Shown in pieces: positions 1-10,151 of a DNA stretch of 64,000 nucleotides. Numbering within the stretch: the first letter of the stretch is position 1; the number at the start of each line of letters is the position of its first letter. Made by a program: the position numbers and the translations under genes. Origin of the DNA: Morella rubra (Eukaryota; Streptophyta; Magnoliopsida; Fagales; Myricaceae); assembly GCA_003952965.2 (NCBI GenBank), contig CM025849.1:5167572-5231571 (forward strand), given 5' to 3'. Below the pieces are notes generated by a model that searched no databases, was not told the origin of the DNA, and saw nothing but the letters and a program-made list of their open reading frames with translations.

Positions 1-75
1 CTTAAAATTTTGACAAAAAGAAAGGGTCATAAAATTTCAATGTATGTTATTGTTTTGTAGAGATCACCTTGTGAT

Positions 76-1050
76 CCAAGCAAAACAGCATCGAGAGTAA
101 TCCATTAAATGCTTGAAGTTGAGGTCTAATCAAATCGTAGGTGTTCGTTTCTTGTGTGTTTTTCCCTTTTTTGTTTTTTTAGGCAAGTGTTTGATTCTCA
201 TTCCCTGCCAAAAAGATTGATGGCCTGTATTTTAAACCGGCTACAGGGTCACGATTCTCACTATTTTTTTTTTTTAAAAATAGAAACTTTAAAAAATCAA
301 ATTCACATCCTCAAGATTTTTGATAGGATAATTATCCGATTTCTAGGATAGGAGTACTGTGCATATTTAATGATTAATTGAAATACACATAAATTGACTT
401 AAACACTCCATTAGAAATTTTTTTTAAATAAAAGCAAGAAAAATATATTTATGTGATATAATTAATGACTCGCACATTGAGCTGACCTTTCTGAGTTTCA
501 GGTCAGATTTCACCCACCCCGACTGGGGCAAGGAAAATGAAACTCGACCTTGTTTTAGAACCAAGCAAGACAGCGTCGAAAGTAATCCTGTAAATGCTTG
601 AAGTTGAGGTCTAATCAAATTGTACTGTTCGTTTCTTGTTTTTTTTTACCTTTTTGTTTTTTTTTTTGGCAAGTGTTTGATTCTCATTCCCTGCCAAAAA
701 GATTGATGGCCTGTCTTTTAAAGCGGCCACCTAGAAAGGTGAAATTCTCCCTATCTTGCGTTTTTTTTTTTCTTAAAATAGAAACTTTACAAAATCAAAT
801 TCACATCCTCGATTTTTTTAATATGATAATTATCTGATTTGTAGGACAGGAGTAGTGTACGAATTTCATGATTAGTTGAAATAAATTGAATTAGACACTT
901 GATTAGAATTTTTTTTTTACATAAAAGCAAGAAAAATATATTTATGTGACATATTAATGACTCGCATGTAGAGTTGACTTTTTTAGGTTTCGGATCAAGT
1001 TTAACCACCCGATTGGGGCAAAGAAAATGAAACTCAACTTTGATTCGGAA
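76..1050. repeat. Two-copy tandem repeat, ~485-bp unit
   Basis: Two diverged direct copies follow each other, about 76-560 and 561-1050. Both contain, in order, a GCTTGAAGTTGAGGTCTAAT block, a CAAAAAGATTGATGGCCTGT block, a poly-T stretch, an ATATTTATGTGA block and a GGGGCAARGAAAATGAAACT block. Differences are substitutions and homopolymer length changes. The short reading frames inside match each other only because the DNA is repeated; I see no gene here. The unit may be part of a longer array or element continuing left of the window. Confidence 0.8.
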
Positions 1051-1923
1051 TGACTCTTAAACTCGAGCCGCCCCGAGCATATTGGGTTCTGGTCGGGTCA
1101 GATTTTGTTTGTCTCATTTATTTATTTCATTATATTATAGGCCTAAAACGTTCTGGGTTTTTTTTTTTTTTTCAGCCCAATATTATATTTTTTGAGAAAT
1201 AATGTATAGACTTAGAATTTTCAAATTGGGTTCGGATTTTTCCGAATGCGTACATAAAACCAGACATCAATCCCGAATAAAAGCCAACTTGACCGGGTTG
1301 AAAAGTCGAGTCTTGGGTTTTTTACCCAGGTTCCAGCCCTACTCACAAATTTAAATAAATTGTAATAAGTATGAGGCATAGTTAAGTGAATTAATATTTT
1401 TCAAAATTAATTCCATGAAACCAACCCATAGTTAAGTGAATTATTTTGGTATTCTCCTTAGCAAACATTTTATTTTTCTTGATACTTTTAATATATTGAA
1501 ACCAACCCATAGTTGCAGCGCTATCACATCTTCTTATTGGTTCTCTCTTTATGGAGAAAGCGTTGCCTGTGTCCCTCCATCTCCCATCAACTTTCTGGTC
1601 CTCGCCTGTCCATGTAATGGAAAGCTATCGACGTGGAAGATCCAGTTCAAATCATTCTCTGTGGAGTCGTGGAAGGCAGGACAAAACCAACCGCCAACAA
1701 GGACAAAACGATGACGTAACTACGTACGTACGAGATCCACCTAGAAAATTTGGGAACCATAATTGATCCTTGTCCTCTTCGACCTTCGCGTTCATCTTTG
1801 TCTCCTCCGTGACTTTAACCAGGTTTACCAAACAATCACGATAATTATATTGTTCCTGAAACATGTGGCCTTTTGTTACACAGAAAAGACAAAGGCAAAA
1901 AAAAGAAAAGAAAAAGAAAGCAA
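1051..1923. other. Intergenic, no gene seen
   Basis: AT-rich DNA with homopolymer runs and a short duplicated phrase (CATAGTTAAGTGAATTA near 1376 and 1425). The open frames at 1436-1766 overlap each other in different frames and show no recognisable protein features. Confidence 0.5.
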
Positions 1924-1995
1924 TGTGGCTGCTGGGATTCGAGCCCAGGTCTCCACGGCCACAACGTGGAATTCTTACCACTAAACTACAGCCAC
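1924..1995 (-). tRNA. tRNA-His (anticodon GTG)
   Basis: Read on the minus strand, a 72-nt cloverleaf starts at 1995. The acceptor stem GTGGCTG pairs with CAGCCAC (seven pairs) and the discriminator A is at 1924. The D arm contains TAGTTTAGTGGTAAGA (A-box-like). The anticodon stem CCACG/CGTGG closes a loop with GTG, and the T arm contains the B-box GCTCGAATCC. The CCA end is not encoded, as expected of a eukaryotic nuclear gene, and there is no intron. It stands alone, with no other tRNA nearby. It closely matches my memory of plant tRNA-His. A plastid- or mitochondrion-derived copy is possible, but the intact arms suggest a functional gene. Confidence 0.93.
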
Positions 1996-2458
1996 AATCT
2001 GATAGTTACAGCTTGCAAAAATAATATTCTAGCAAGGGCTATGTTTCTATAGGGTTTTTTCCCCCCCCTAAGCTACACGTTTTGCGACATGTATGAAATG
2101 TGAATGGTCTTAACTCTTAAGGCGAGGGGGGAAACTTAAAATCAACGATAACGGGACTTGGACAAATGTAAGGGGAAAACTTTAAACAATTGGTAAAGAT
2201 ATTGTAAAACTTCAGTCCCACCTTGAGCTTCGTTACTTGCTTTTTGTGTGCCAAAGTTTTTGAGTACGAGAGTCAGTAAAAAAACAAAGATGATTTATGA
2301 GAATTAGTAAAAAAGTGGAGAGATATAATTTGAATGATTTTTTTTATAATTATTATAATAAAAATAAATTATTTGATAAGATGATAAATTATTTGGTAGT
2401 TATTTTATTAGATTAAAATTTTGACACATAAACATTTCGTAAATGCGCGTCCTAGGGA

Positions 2459-3103
2459 TAAGGCTGGGCATTTATTCCAGTTCAAACTGGAATTTTCGGT
2501 TCCAGCCATTTCCGGTACCGGAACTGGATTCCATTTTAGAGAAATTACGGAACTGAAAATTCTGGTGGAAATGTTGGAATTCCGGTTCTGGCACAATTTT
2601 TTTAAAATTTCAAAAAATATTGTAATTTTAATTTAGAATTTGCCTATTTCAATTTGGATTATTTCAAAAAATATTGTAAATATTGCCTCTTTCAAGTTAT
2701 TTAGTTGTTTACTTATTTGTATGATTAATTGTTTGTTTAGTAGTTTTTTTTGTAATTTCAATTTATTGTTTATTTTGACCGTGTTTATTTTGTTTTGAAA
2801 TTTAGTTGTAATTTTAATTAAGAGTTTATTTTGACATCCTGAAATAATGAAATATTGTTTTGGAATTTAGTTGTTTAGTTCTAATTTTAATTTAGAGTTA
2901 TTTGACAATGTTTATTTTGTTTTGGCTCACAAAATACAACTTAAAAAAATTCATTTTCGGGCCAATGGACCCAAACTAAATCTGGACTTTTTAGACTCAG
3001 ATAAGGAACCGGAATTTTTGGTTCCGGTTCCAATTCTGGTGGGTACCGGAACCGGAACAGGAATGACCAATTCCGGTTCCATCCGTTCCGATGCCCACCC
3101 TTA
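2459..3103. mobile_element. hAT-like non-autonomous DNA transposon
   Basis: The left end TAAGGCTGGGCAT (2459) and right end ATGCCCACCCTTA (to 3103) form imperfect terminal inverted repeats. Flanks CCTAGGGA (2451-2458) and CCTAGGAG (3104-3111) agree at six of eight positions, fitting an old 8-bp target duplication. Inside are subterminal clusters of GGTTCC/GGAACC steps near both ends and an AT-rich core. There is no transposase reading frame. Ends resembling TAGGG-TGGGCA with an 8-bp duplication are typical of plant hAT derivatives; the superfamily assignment is inference. Confidence 0.7.
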
Positions 3104-3531
3104 CCTAGGAGCTCGAAAGTTCATACACTTTGTTGCTGGTGAGAATCTCGGCCCATGTAATTCAAGATGGCTGGGCATAAACAAAATGACGTAGAGTTTT
3201 ACGAGAGAGGAGCCCGAGCCCAAGCTCAAGCCCAAGCCCGAAGCACTTTTCAAGGTACCATTTTAATGATTTGGATGATTGTAGGATAATTAGAGTTTTT
3301 CGTGTCAAGTTAATTGATAGATTTCATCCACTAATGACGACTAATCTTTTAGATTACAAATGTGACCCCCAGGGTTTAAGGAATTGGGCCGCTCTTAATA
3401 ATACGACATCGGCGTTAAACTTGGGGGCCGCCTTGAAGGTTTGCATCAGTGCCAGCTAGCTTCGGACAGAAAAAGTGTCGTCCTCCGTTTTCATTAATCC
3501 AATCTGTGACCGGAACCAGCGACCTGTTTCC

Positions 3532-4938
3532 ATGGCCCTTGATCCAGCCACTTTCGAAACCTTAGCTCCATCTCGCTTCGTCACCTTCACGTTCCCCCAC
3601 CCCTCACATCCCAACTCGCTTCTCCGAGTCGCAGTCCTCGACTCCCCGATCCAACCTGCAGACTCTCCTCGAGTCGCCGCGATGTTCGTCCCCGAGCACC
3701 GGGAATCCGACTGGATTTTCTCCACAGATTCTGGTCATCTCCAGCTCCTCCTCAACTCTCCCGGCATTTCCCGCCTAATCCTCATAGGAAACCAGCCTAT
3801 CGCCGGTTATTGTTTATCAAAAATTTACCACCGTCCGATCAATAACGACCCCAATATCCCGGAGGTGACCTTGAAACCTCTTTTGCTTGCATTGTCTCCT
3901 AAATCTTCGTTCGAAAATGGAATTCCCGAGATACCCGTATTGAGCTATGAGGATAATGTGATTTCTAGCGTTGTTTTAGAGCATTGTATTGGGTCTTTTG
4001 TAGGCGAAATGTTGGTGGAGGATGTGGAACTTGAGTGTGGCAGTGGGGTGGGTCAGTGCATCAAGAGGGAGTTTCGGAGGCGATTGAGGTTCAAGAGGAT
4101 GCCAAACTTGATTCAAACGGAGATTCCGATTGTTTCAGAGGAGGGTTTTGGTTCTGATCGTTTGAAGATCGGGGAGGTTGAGTTCAGGCCTGACAATAAA
4201 GTACTGGTGCATCCTTACCTGACGCCAATGGTGGCGAGTCTTGGTTTGATGGGTTCTCGTATCGAGGAACGTATTCAAAGTGGGGTTAGACCGAAAGCTT
4301 TGTGTGTTGGTGTCGGGGGTGGGGCTTTGCTTGCTTTTCTGAAAACCCAACTGGGTTTTGATGTCGTTGGGGTGGAGGTTGATAAGGAGGTTTTGAGGGT
4401 TGCAAGGCAATATTTTGGTTTGGATGGTAATGACTCGATCCGGGTTCTGATCGGAGATGCCATAAATGTCATAGAGAGTCTTGCGTATCGAGCAAAAGGG
4501 CACAATTTGGGTTATTTTGGTGTTCATGAGGCAGAGAATGGTAGTTACCTGTGTGGTAGCAGCGATGTCAACAACAAATTCGATGTAGTTATGGTTGATC
4601 TAGATTGTAGTGATGCTAAGAATGGCACAAGTGCTCCGCCATTGGAATTTGTTAGGAAGCATGTTCTTTTGGCTGCAAAATTGGTTCTTTATGATTTTGG
4701 ACTACTGGCCATAAATGTCATTCCTCCAAACAGGTCGTTCTATGAGAAACTGACACAAGCTTTTCGGGAGGTTTTCCATGAGCTGTATGAAATAGAAGTA
4801 GGCAATGGAGAGAATATTGTTCTAGTTGCCACAATGTCACCTACTATGTCTTCCAATTCAGGATGTGAGAATTCTTTTCTCATCAGACTCAGATTGCTTA
4901 TTTCGGGAGCATATATGGATTCCATAAGGAAGATCTAA
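3532..4938 (+). CDS. SAM-dependent methyltransferase-like protein (METTL13 C-terminal / spermidine-synthase-like fold)
   Basis: Single-exon gene encoding 468 residues. I start at the ATG at 3532 because the frame extends upstream only to a GTG. The C-terminal half has a class I Rossmann methyltransferase core: motif I CVGVGGGALLAFL near residues 257-269, then VVGVEVDKEVL with the acidic residue expected to bind the SAM ribose, then VLIGDAI, and FDVVMVDLD near 350 as motif II. A late stretch GLLAINVIPPNRSFYEKL resembles the METTL13 C-terminal domain and spermidine synthases. In that family the domain methylates eEF1A (established for human METTL13); a plant substrate is not shown here. The N-terminal ~200 residues carry no motif I know. 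The catalytic class is fairly safe, the substrate is not. The 5' third is C-rich, the rest more balanced. Confidence 0.85.
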   Translation: MALDPATFETLAPSRFVTFTFPHPSHPNSLLRVAVLDSPIQPADSPRVAAMFVPEHRESDWIFSTDSGHLQLLLNSPGISRLILIGNQPIAGYCLSKIYHRPINNDPNIPEVTLKPLLLALSPKSSFENGIPEIPVLSYEDNVISSVVLEHCIGSFVGEMLVEDVELECGSGVGQCIKREFRRRLRFKRMPNLIQTEIPIVSEEGFGSDRLKIGEVEFRPDNKVLVHPYLTPMVASLGLMGSRIEERIQSGVRPKALCVGVGGGALLAFLKTQLGFDVVGVEVDKEVLRVARQYFGLDGNDSIRVLIGDAINVIESLAYRAKGHNLGYFGVHEAENGSYLCGSSDVNNKFDVVMVDLDCSDAKNGTSAPPLEFVRKHVLLAAKLVLYDFGLLAINVIPPNRSFYEKLTQAFREVFHELYEIEVGNGENIVLVATMSPTMSSNSGCENSFLIRLRLLISGAYMDSIRKI

Positions 4939-7003
4939 GGCCCAACGGTCCATGAAAGTTTTGGAAATAATTCTGTGATATTGTGTTCAAAGTCAAAGAA
5001 TGCTCCAAAGACCAGTTTGGGGATAGAAACTGTTTCTGACAAGATTCTTCAGAAAGGTATTTTGACCAAAGGCAAAAACTTTAAGGGTGGGTGAGGAACT
5101 CAGCTGTAATGGAAACGGGCTAGATTTGTGCAGGATGGGGAAACTGAAAACACCAGGCACAATACTTCTGAGTTGTTTCATGATTTGAATGTCGTTGGGG
5201 AATTTGAAACCATTCAGATCTTTGCCCCCTAAACTGGGAAGCCACGAACTAGTCCTGGTAGGTACAGTGGGATGATGATGGGTATCTAAATCAATAAAAG
5301 ACCAAGAAACAAGAAATGGCAATTGATATTTAAGAACTCTGATTTACAGAAAGAAATTGTGCTCACTCTAAACAGTCAGATTGCCTATTTGAAGGATTTT
5401 AAAGAACGGTGATCTTCTGAAGTTCTTTTCGGGTAAACAAATTTCTGAGAATATGCTAAGATACAGATAACTGCATCATGTGCTCCATGTCAGGGATAAT
5501 TGGAATCTCCATATATGTATTTCTATGTATCTTTGTTTGATGTTGTGGGGCGGAGGGTTCAAGCTGTCGCAATTAATATTTGTGTCCCATTTACCTTGTT
5601 GTTTCTAATTTGAACCCTTGCACACACTGCTGCTCCTAACCTTCACTCATGGAAGCCTGCCCTCTATTTTCAGTCCTCCACACCTGATATGAACTATTGT
5701 TAGTCTGTCTGGGAGCAGTATCTTACTCACCAGCTTGATTCCACAATTTGGGTAGAGACTTTGCAGCCCAGCAGTGGCGTGCCTTCACCTTTTTCATTCA
5801 CTTCTGTTCAAAAGTTTTAATTGTAGCGAGTGCCGAAGGGACAATTCAGCATTATCCTAATTATAAAAGTCTTCACTCAAGGAAAAATCATTGTCTTTCT
5901 GTAAGTGGTTTTATTTACTGTTCCATATCATCACGATACTGAAGGAGGAATATTTCCTGCATATTTTCTGAAAATAATGTTTTCATGAAGATTTACATGC
6001 CACTTTTTTTCTCCTTTGGTATGTGCGGATTTGAAACACCAAACAATTTTTGAGCCACAAAAATTGTCTCAGGTCTGGTGGAAATGATTGTACGGAGGCA
6101 CAGAGTTGATTGGCAATACTAGTGGGAAGTAGATTAGCAAGTTCCATTATTGGCATAAACATCAAAGTTTGCATATCCAACTTTCTATTCCAGATATCTG
6201 CATCAAAGTGTGATATGGGTTCATCTGAGAGTTGAAACCCTGTTCAGAAAAGTTGGATAGTAATGGTTCAGCTTTATCTGCTTGTGTTGTTCTTACAGGG
6301 GCTCGTTTATTGTAATATTCTTCTTCATGTATTTTTACTTCACAGGAGGAATGTTTTGGCCCTTGAGATTTGTCAAGCTCGGCTCACTGTAATCATCTCT
6401 ATAAATGCTGTTTGTTGGTTAAACTAGAGGTACCAAAGTCAATTTGTGGGAAAATTTGCTTTGCGGCATGGCTTGACAAGAGATTTTTGGCTCATGGTAG
6501 AACCATGGTTTACCAAGTTCAGTTGTAGATATGCTTTATATGACATTGGACTAATCTGGGTATTCAAAGGGTTAACCCACCCCACCATATACCTTAAAAG
6601 TGATTAGACCAAATTAAACTCGACTTCTTTAATTTGATGGTAATTAGATATTTTCCTTCCTTTTTTTTATGAAAGCATATTTACAATTCTCTCATAAAAT
6701 ACTCATCCTTTCAGTCAGGAACTTATTCCAATTTTTGATCGCTTCTAGGAAAATGAGGATATTTAGTACCATCCAAATTAAAAGTTTTCCAACACTGGTT
6801 TTATGGTTTCAACTAAATGATAAAAAAGACCACTAGGGGTGGTAGTTTTGTAGTTCGTGGGTTGTGCTTACTTCTCAAGACTTGCTCTCAACGACTGTTT
6901 AAATCACGCTAGTCTAATTAAGTTTTGGTGATTTCTGAAATTTTCAGATTTAAATGATGGTCGGCTTTGGCTTAACTTCGTGATGTTATAAAAAACATAC
7001 TAG
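4939..7003. other. 3' flank and intergenic, no gene seen
   Basis: The first few hundred bases are probably the 3' UTR of the methyltransferase gene. After that I see only short unlinked open frames on both strands, none with conserved-looking motifs. No inverted-repeat element stood out. Confidence 0.45.
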
Positions 7004-7237
7004 TCCATCTTTTTGTTTTCAATTGCAACGAAATGCGGTCTTAAAACTCCAATAGAAGACCCATTAACAATCAGTCCAATTTTTGCCCGAGTCCAAGCCC
7101 CAGATCGGAACAAATCAACACTCGGGTTCGGGCTGGGTTCAACCGTCTTGCCAAAACCAACCCGATGGGGCTTCCTTCTCCATATCGCTATAAGCCGTCC
7201 CTTCTCTGCTGTGCCTCGTAATCGACCAACCAGGTTA
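7004..7237 (+). other. In-frame presequence-like extension of rps14, lacking an ATG
   Basis: The frame of the ribosomal protein stays open upstream to a TAG at 7001-7003 but holds no ATG before 7238. Its translation is basic, low in acidic residues and rich in Ser/Thr/Pro, with a stretch around [14 protein letters not shown] just before the ribosomal domain. That looks like a mitochondrial targeting peptide with an arginine-type cleavage site. It could be coding through an upstream ATG exon spliced in, through a non-AUG start, or it may simply be 5' UTR that happens to be open. ATGs at 7033 and 7165 are in another frame and stop early. Confidence 0.4.
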
Positions 7238-7549
7238 ATGGAGGTCCAAAAAGAGAACCGCAACATCCACGACAACCAGCGCCGTCAGCTGGCGGCCAAG
7301 TTCGAGCTGAAGCGCAAGCTGTTCAAGGCCTTCATGAGAGATCCCGATCTACCAGTCGAGGTGCGGGAGCACCAGCAGTACAAGCTGGCCAAGCTGCCCA
7401 GAAACAGCTCCTTCACACGCCTCAGAAACCGGTGCATCTTCACTGGCCGCTCTCGTGGAGTGTACCAGTTCTTCCGGATGTCCCGTATCGTCTTCCGTGA
7501 ACTGGCGTCAAAAGGCGCTCTCACGGGCATCAAGAAAGCTTCTTGGTAG
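7238..7549 (+). CDS. rps14: Mitochondrial ribosomal protein uS14m, nuclear gene
   Basis: Encodes a 103-residue protein from the ATG at 7238, close to the roughly 100 residues of mitochondrion-encoded S14. It is a basic small-subunit protein of the uS14 family: [19 protein letters not shown] at the start, [20 protein letters not shown], then FTGRSRGVY and [14 protein letters not shown], ending GIKKASW. uS14 acts in the head of the small mitochondrial ribosomal subunit. Nuclear transfer of rps14 is established in many angiosperms. The frame is intact, with no sign of pseudogene decay, and third positions are clearly more GC-rich than in neighbours. Import would need either the upstream extension (7004-7237) or signals inside the mature part. 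The presequence start is unresolved; the identity is secure. Confidence 0.92.
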   Translation: MEVQKENRNIHDNQRRQLAAKFELKRKLFKAFMRDPDLPVEVREHQQYKLAKLPRNSSFTRLRNRCIFTGRSRGVYQFFRMSRIVFRELASKGALTGIKKASW

Positions 7550-9269
7550 AGAAGTAAGGAAGGATTCCGCTCTGTTTTCTGCTAGATTTTGGACGGATGA
7601 AATTTGTTTTCTCGCTTAATGAAATGCTCTTGTTTGTTTGTTGATGTTGGCAATAATTTCTCTGTTTTGAATGTTGGGAAATAGGTTTACGGAAACTGAG
7701 ATGGATTTGGGATGGCATGAAATTTTCTGTACATGACAAAATGAAAGAAATGTGGTGGAATTGAGTTGGTATTCTAATCGGATGTGGTTGCCTAAATGTG
7801 TCAGAGTCCGAATTTGATGTTAAATATCGGCAAAAGTCGAAGCTTTTCTTGCTTTTTTCCGCCCCCGGGGGGGATTCGGCTAACGCAGCTTGGGGGATTT
7901 GGGATTTGGTCTTGGTTAAAGCTTTTACGGTAGAACGGGCCTCGTTTAAGCAAATTTTTCTCTTCATTTTATTCGAGATCTCTAGGAGTAATTATTTTTA
8001 TCTGATGGGGAAGTTAGGATGGATTTTCCTTTCTTTTGCTGCATTTCTCATAGGCTTTGGTGTTAGTGCTCTGTACATCTGCCTGTATCTAGGGCTTGGT
8101 TTTGCTCGTCTTCTTTGGGACTTCGGGTTGTGAGTAAATCACTTTAGACTTGGTCCTACCCGTTTGGAAAGGAACTTTTGATTCCGTTTAGTTGTGCCTG
8201 GTATGTTTTGAATAAGTGTAAGGAGTTGAAATTTAAATCTCTCCAAAATTGTATCCTCTGTCAAATTAGCTCTTTGGTTCATGTGTCCAATAACTTAGCG
8301 AATTGCGGCAGCAAATCCATGTGGGGTTACCCTCTAAACCGGATTAGGATCCTCTGAACCTACTCTCATTGGAGAGGTCTTTTTCTTTGTCCTATATACC
8401 TTACTCTTTGCTCTCGATACTGAAGTAAGTTCATGCCCGTGCTACCTATTGATACCATTGTCTTCTGCCTTGGACCATACACTTCTCTTACAAGTAAAAC
8501 CATTGTTTGATCAGGCTTTCGCTCTCTTCTGGTAGCATAGTGTAACATGGACTGATGCTGCCTTTTGATAGTATTGTCTAGGTTGGACTGCACAATGTTG
8601 ATGATGCTTCCTTGCTATATATGTTTGAAAATATCCTTGGGCCATTTCCATGACATGATTGAACAGTTTAAGATTCACCAAGTATCCTTTATTTAGTCTT
8701 CTTAGATTTGTTGGCAGGGCCTACTAAAAGGGCAACTATGTTTGGCGTTAAATACCCTTATGAGCCTATGAGGTGTGCATGTGTATGTGAAGGAGAAGGA
8801 AATGGTTGGGGAGAAGGAGGTGCCGGTGCAGGAACTACACAAGTACATGCTTGTGTGCGTGAGTGTGCATTTGTAAGTATTAGTCAGTCGCCTCTCTTTA
8901 AATAGAGGTACATTACCCAGTAGCCTAAAAGAAGAAGGAAAATATTGGGAGAAGACATTGCAAGTGCAGGAACTAGTTGAAGTACCTGCATCCAACTCGA
9001 ACCAAAGCGATCATTCATCTCTCAATGCTTGTTTTCTGAAATAACTAGTCCAAAAGTGTGTTTTAGAGAGAAAGAACAAGTGATTGTGTATGTAATGATC
9101 TGTGCCGAAGATGCATTGCTAGGTCTCTTCTTCCTTGCCCTCCAACAGTTTGATGACTGCTTGGTAGCAGAGGAAGGACCGGAGAACCGCTACCTTTGCT
9201 CTTTTCTTCGCCAATCCCAAATATGGATATGTCACTGACGAGGACAGAGTTCGAAGGTTATCCGACTAT
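7550..9269. other. Intergenic, no confident gene
   Basis: Probably includes the rps14 3' UTR. A 42-codon ATG frame at 8005-8133 would encode a very hydrophobic peptide, but nothing supports its expression. A GA-rich and GT-rich stretch lies at 8770-8870. Other frames here are short and overlap each other. Confidence 0.4.
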
Positions 9270-9465
9270 GGGTGTGTTTGATTGTTAAAATTTTGGGAAG
9301 GTTAAAATTTTAGGGTATTGAATTTAGTAAAAAAGTGAAGAGAGAGATGATTTTTAATATTTATTATGGTGAAAAGTAATGATTTAATAGGAGAGAGATT
9401 ATATTGTAATTTTTTATTATGTTAAAATTTTAAGAAGTGTAAAATTTTACACTTCAAATGCACCC
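9270..9465. mobile_element. MITE with ~25-bp terminal inverted repeats
   Basis: The left end GGGTGTGTTTGATTGTTAAA is the imperfect inverse complement of the right end, which reads GGGTGCATTTGAAGTGTAAA on the minus strand. The 196-bp interior is AT-rich and has no coding capacity. The target duplication is not clear, so I leave the superfamily open. Confidence 0.65.
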
Positions 9466-10151
9466 GTAGATATCTTGATCTCAAACCTATGACATTCTGC
9501 CGAAGTGGATAAAAGATCTATTATGTTTAAAAAAATAAATTACAAGATCAGTTTGTTCAAAAGTTATATTGATTTGTTAAAAGCGAATACTATTATTAAT
9601 AATTAAGTCAAATAAAAAAAACACAAAATCTATACTGTAGTTTCATGGCCAAGATATGTTTATAGCTAGGCGTCTCCCGATCATTTTATAAACGTACGAT
9701 ATTGGACTTATAATCTTGTATTTGTTTTTGCTAAGAAGAAAGTTTTAAGTTACCAACAATAATTCTATTTATTCTTTGAGAACGACGCCGGTTCATGAGT
9801 CAGTTTTAAATTATTTAATTTGAGGAGGAATAATATATATATATAGTTCAGAAAAATTGAAAAACCTACGTGTCGAGTGTTTAATCGCGACAGATCACAT
9901 TCATTGAATCCATGTTTGAAGCTAGATTCATGTATGTGGTACAGCTCGTTGGGGCCCACAAGCTCCACCAACCACCAATCGGCTTGCACACCATCCCAAA
10001 GTCCCAAAGACACTTCCCCCCAAATGGACCCCACCAAACATTCCCTGTCGTTCTCGGCCCTGAAAATCAATGTGCATGAAAGTCAGGGGAGTGGCGTAGA
10101 ACTGAGGCCCGAAATTCCTCTGACGGAAGGAATTTGAATACTTTTCAAAGG

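Noticed and set aside
3475..3531. Upstream extension of the methyltransferase frame
   Set aside because: It starts at GTG, not ATG; the ATG at 3532 gives a sensible protein start.
7033..7200. Alternative ATGs (7033, 7165) as rps14 start
   Set aside because: Both lie in a different frame from S14 and reach stops quickly.
9877..10151. Open frame upstream of kinase exon 1
   Set aside because: Begins with GTG, ends before the kinase ATG and shows no CTR1-like sequence; probably 5' UTR.
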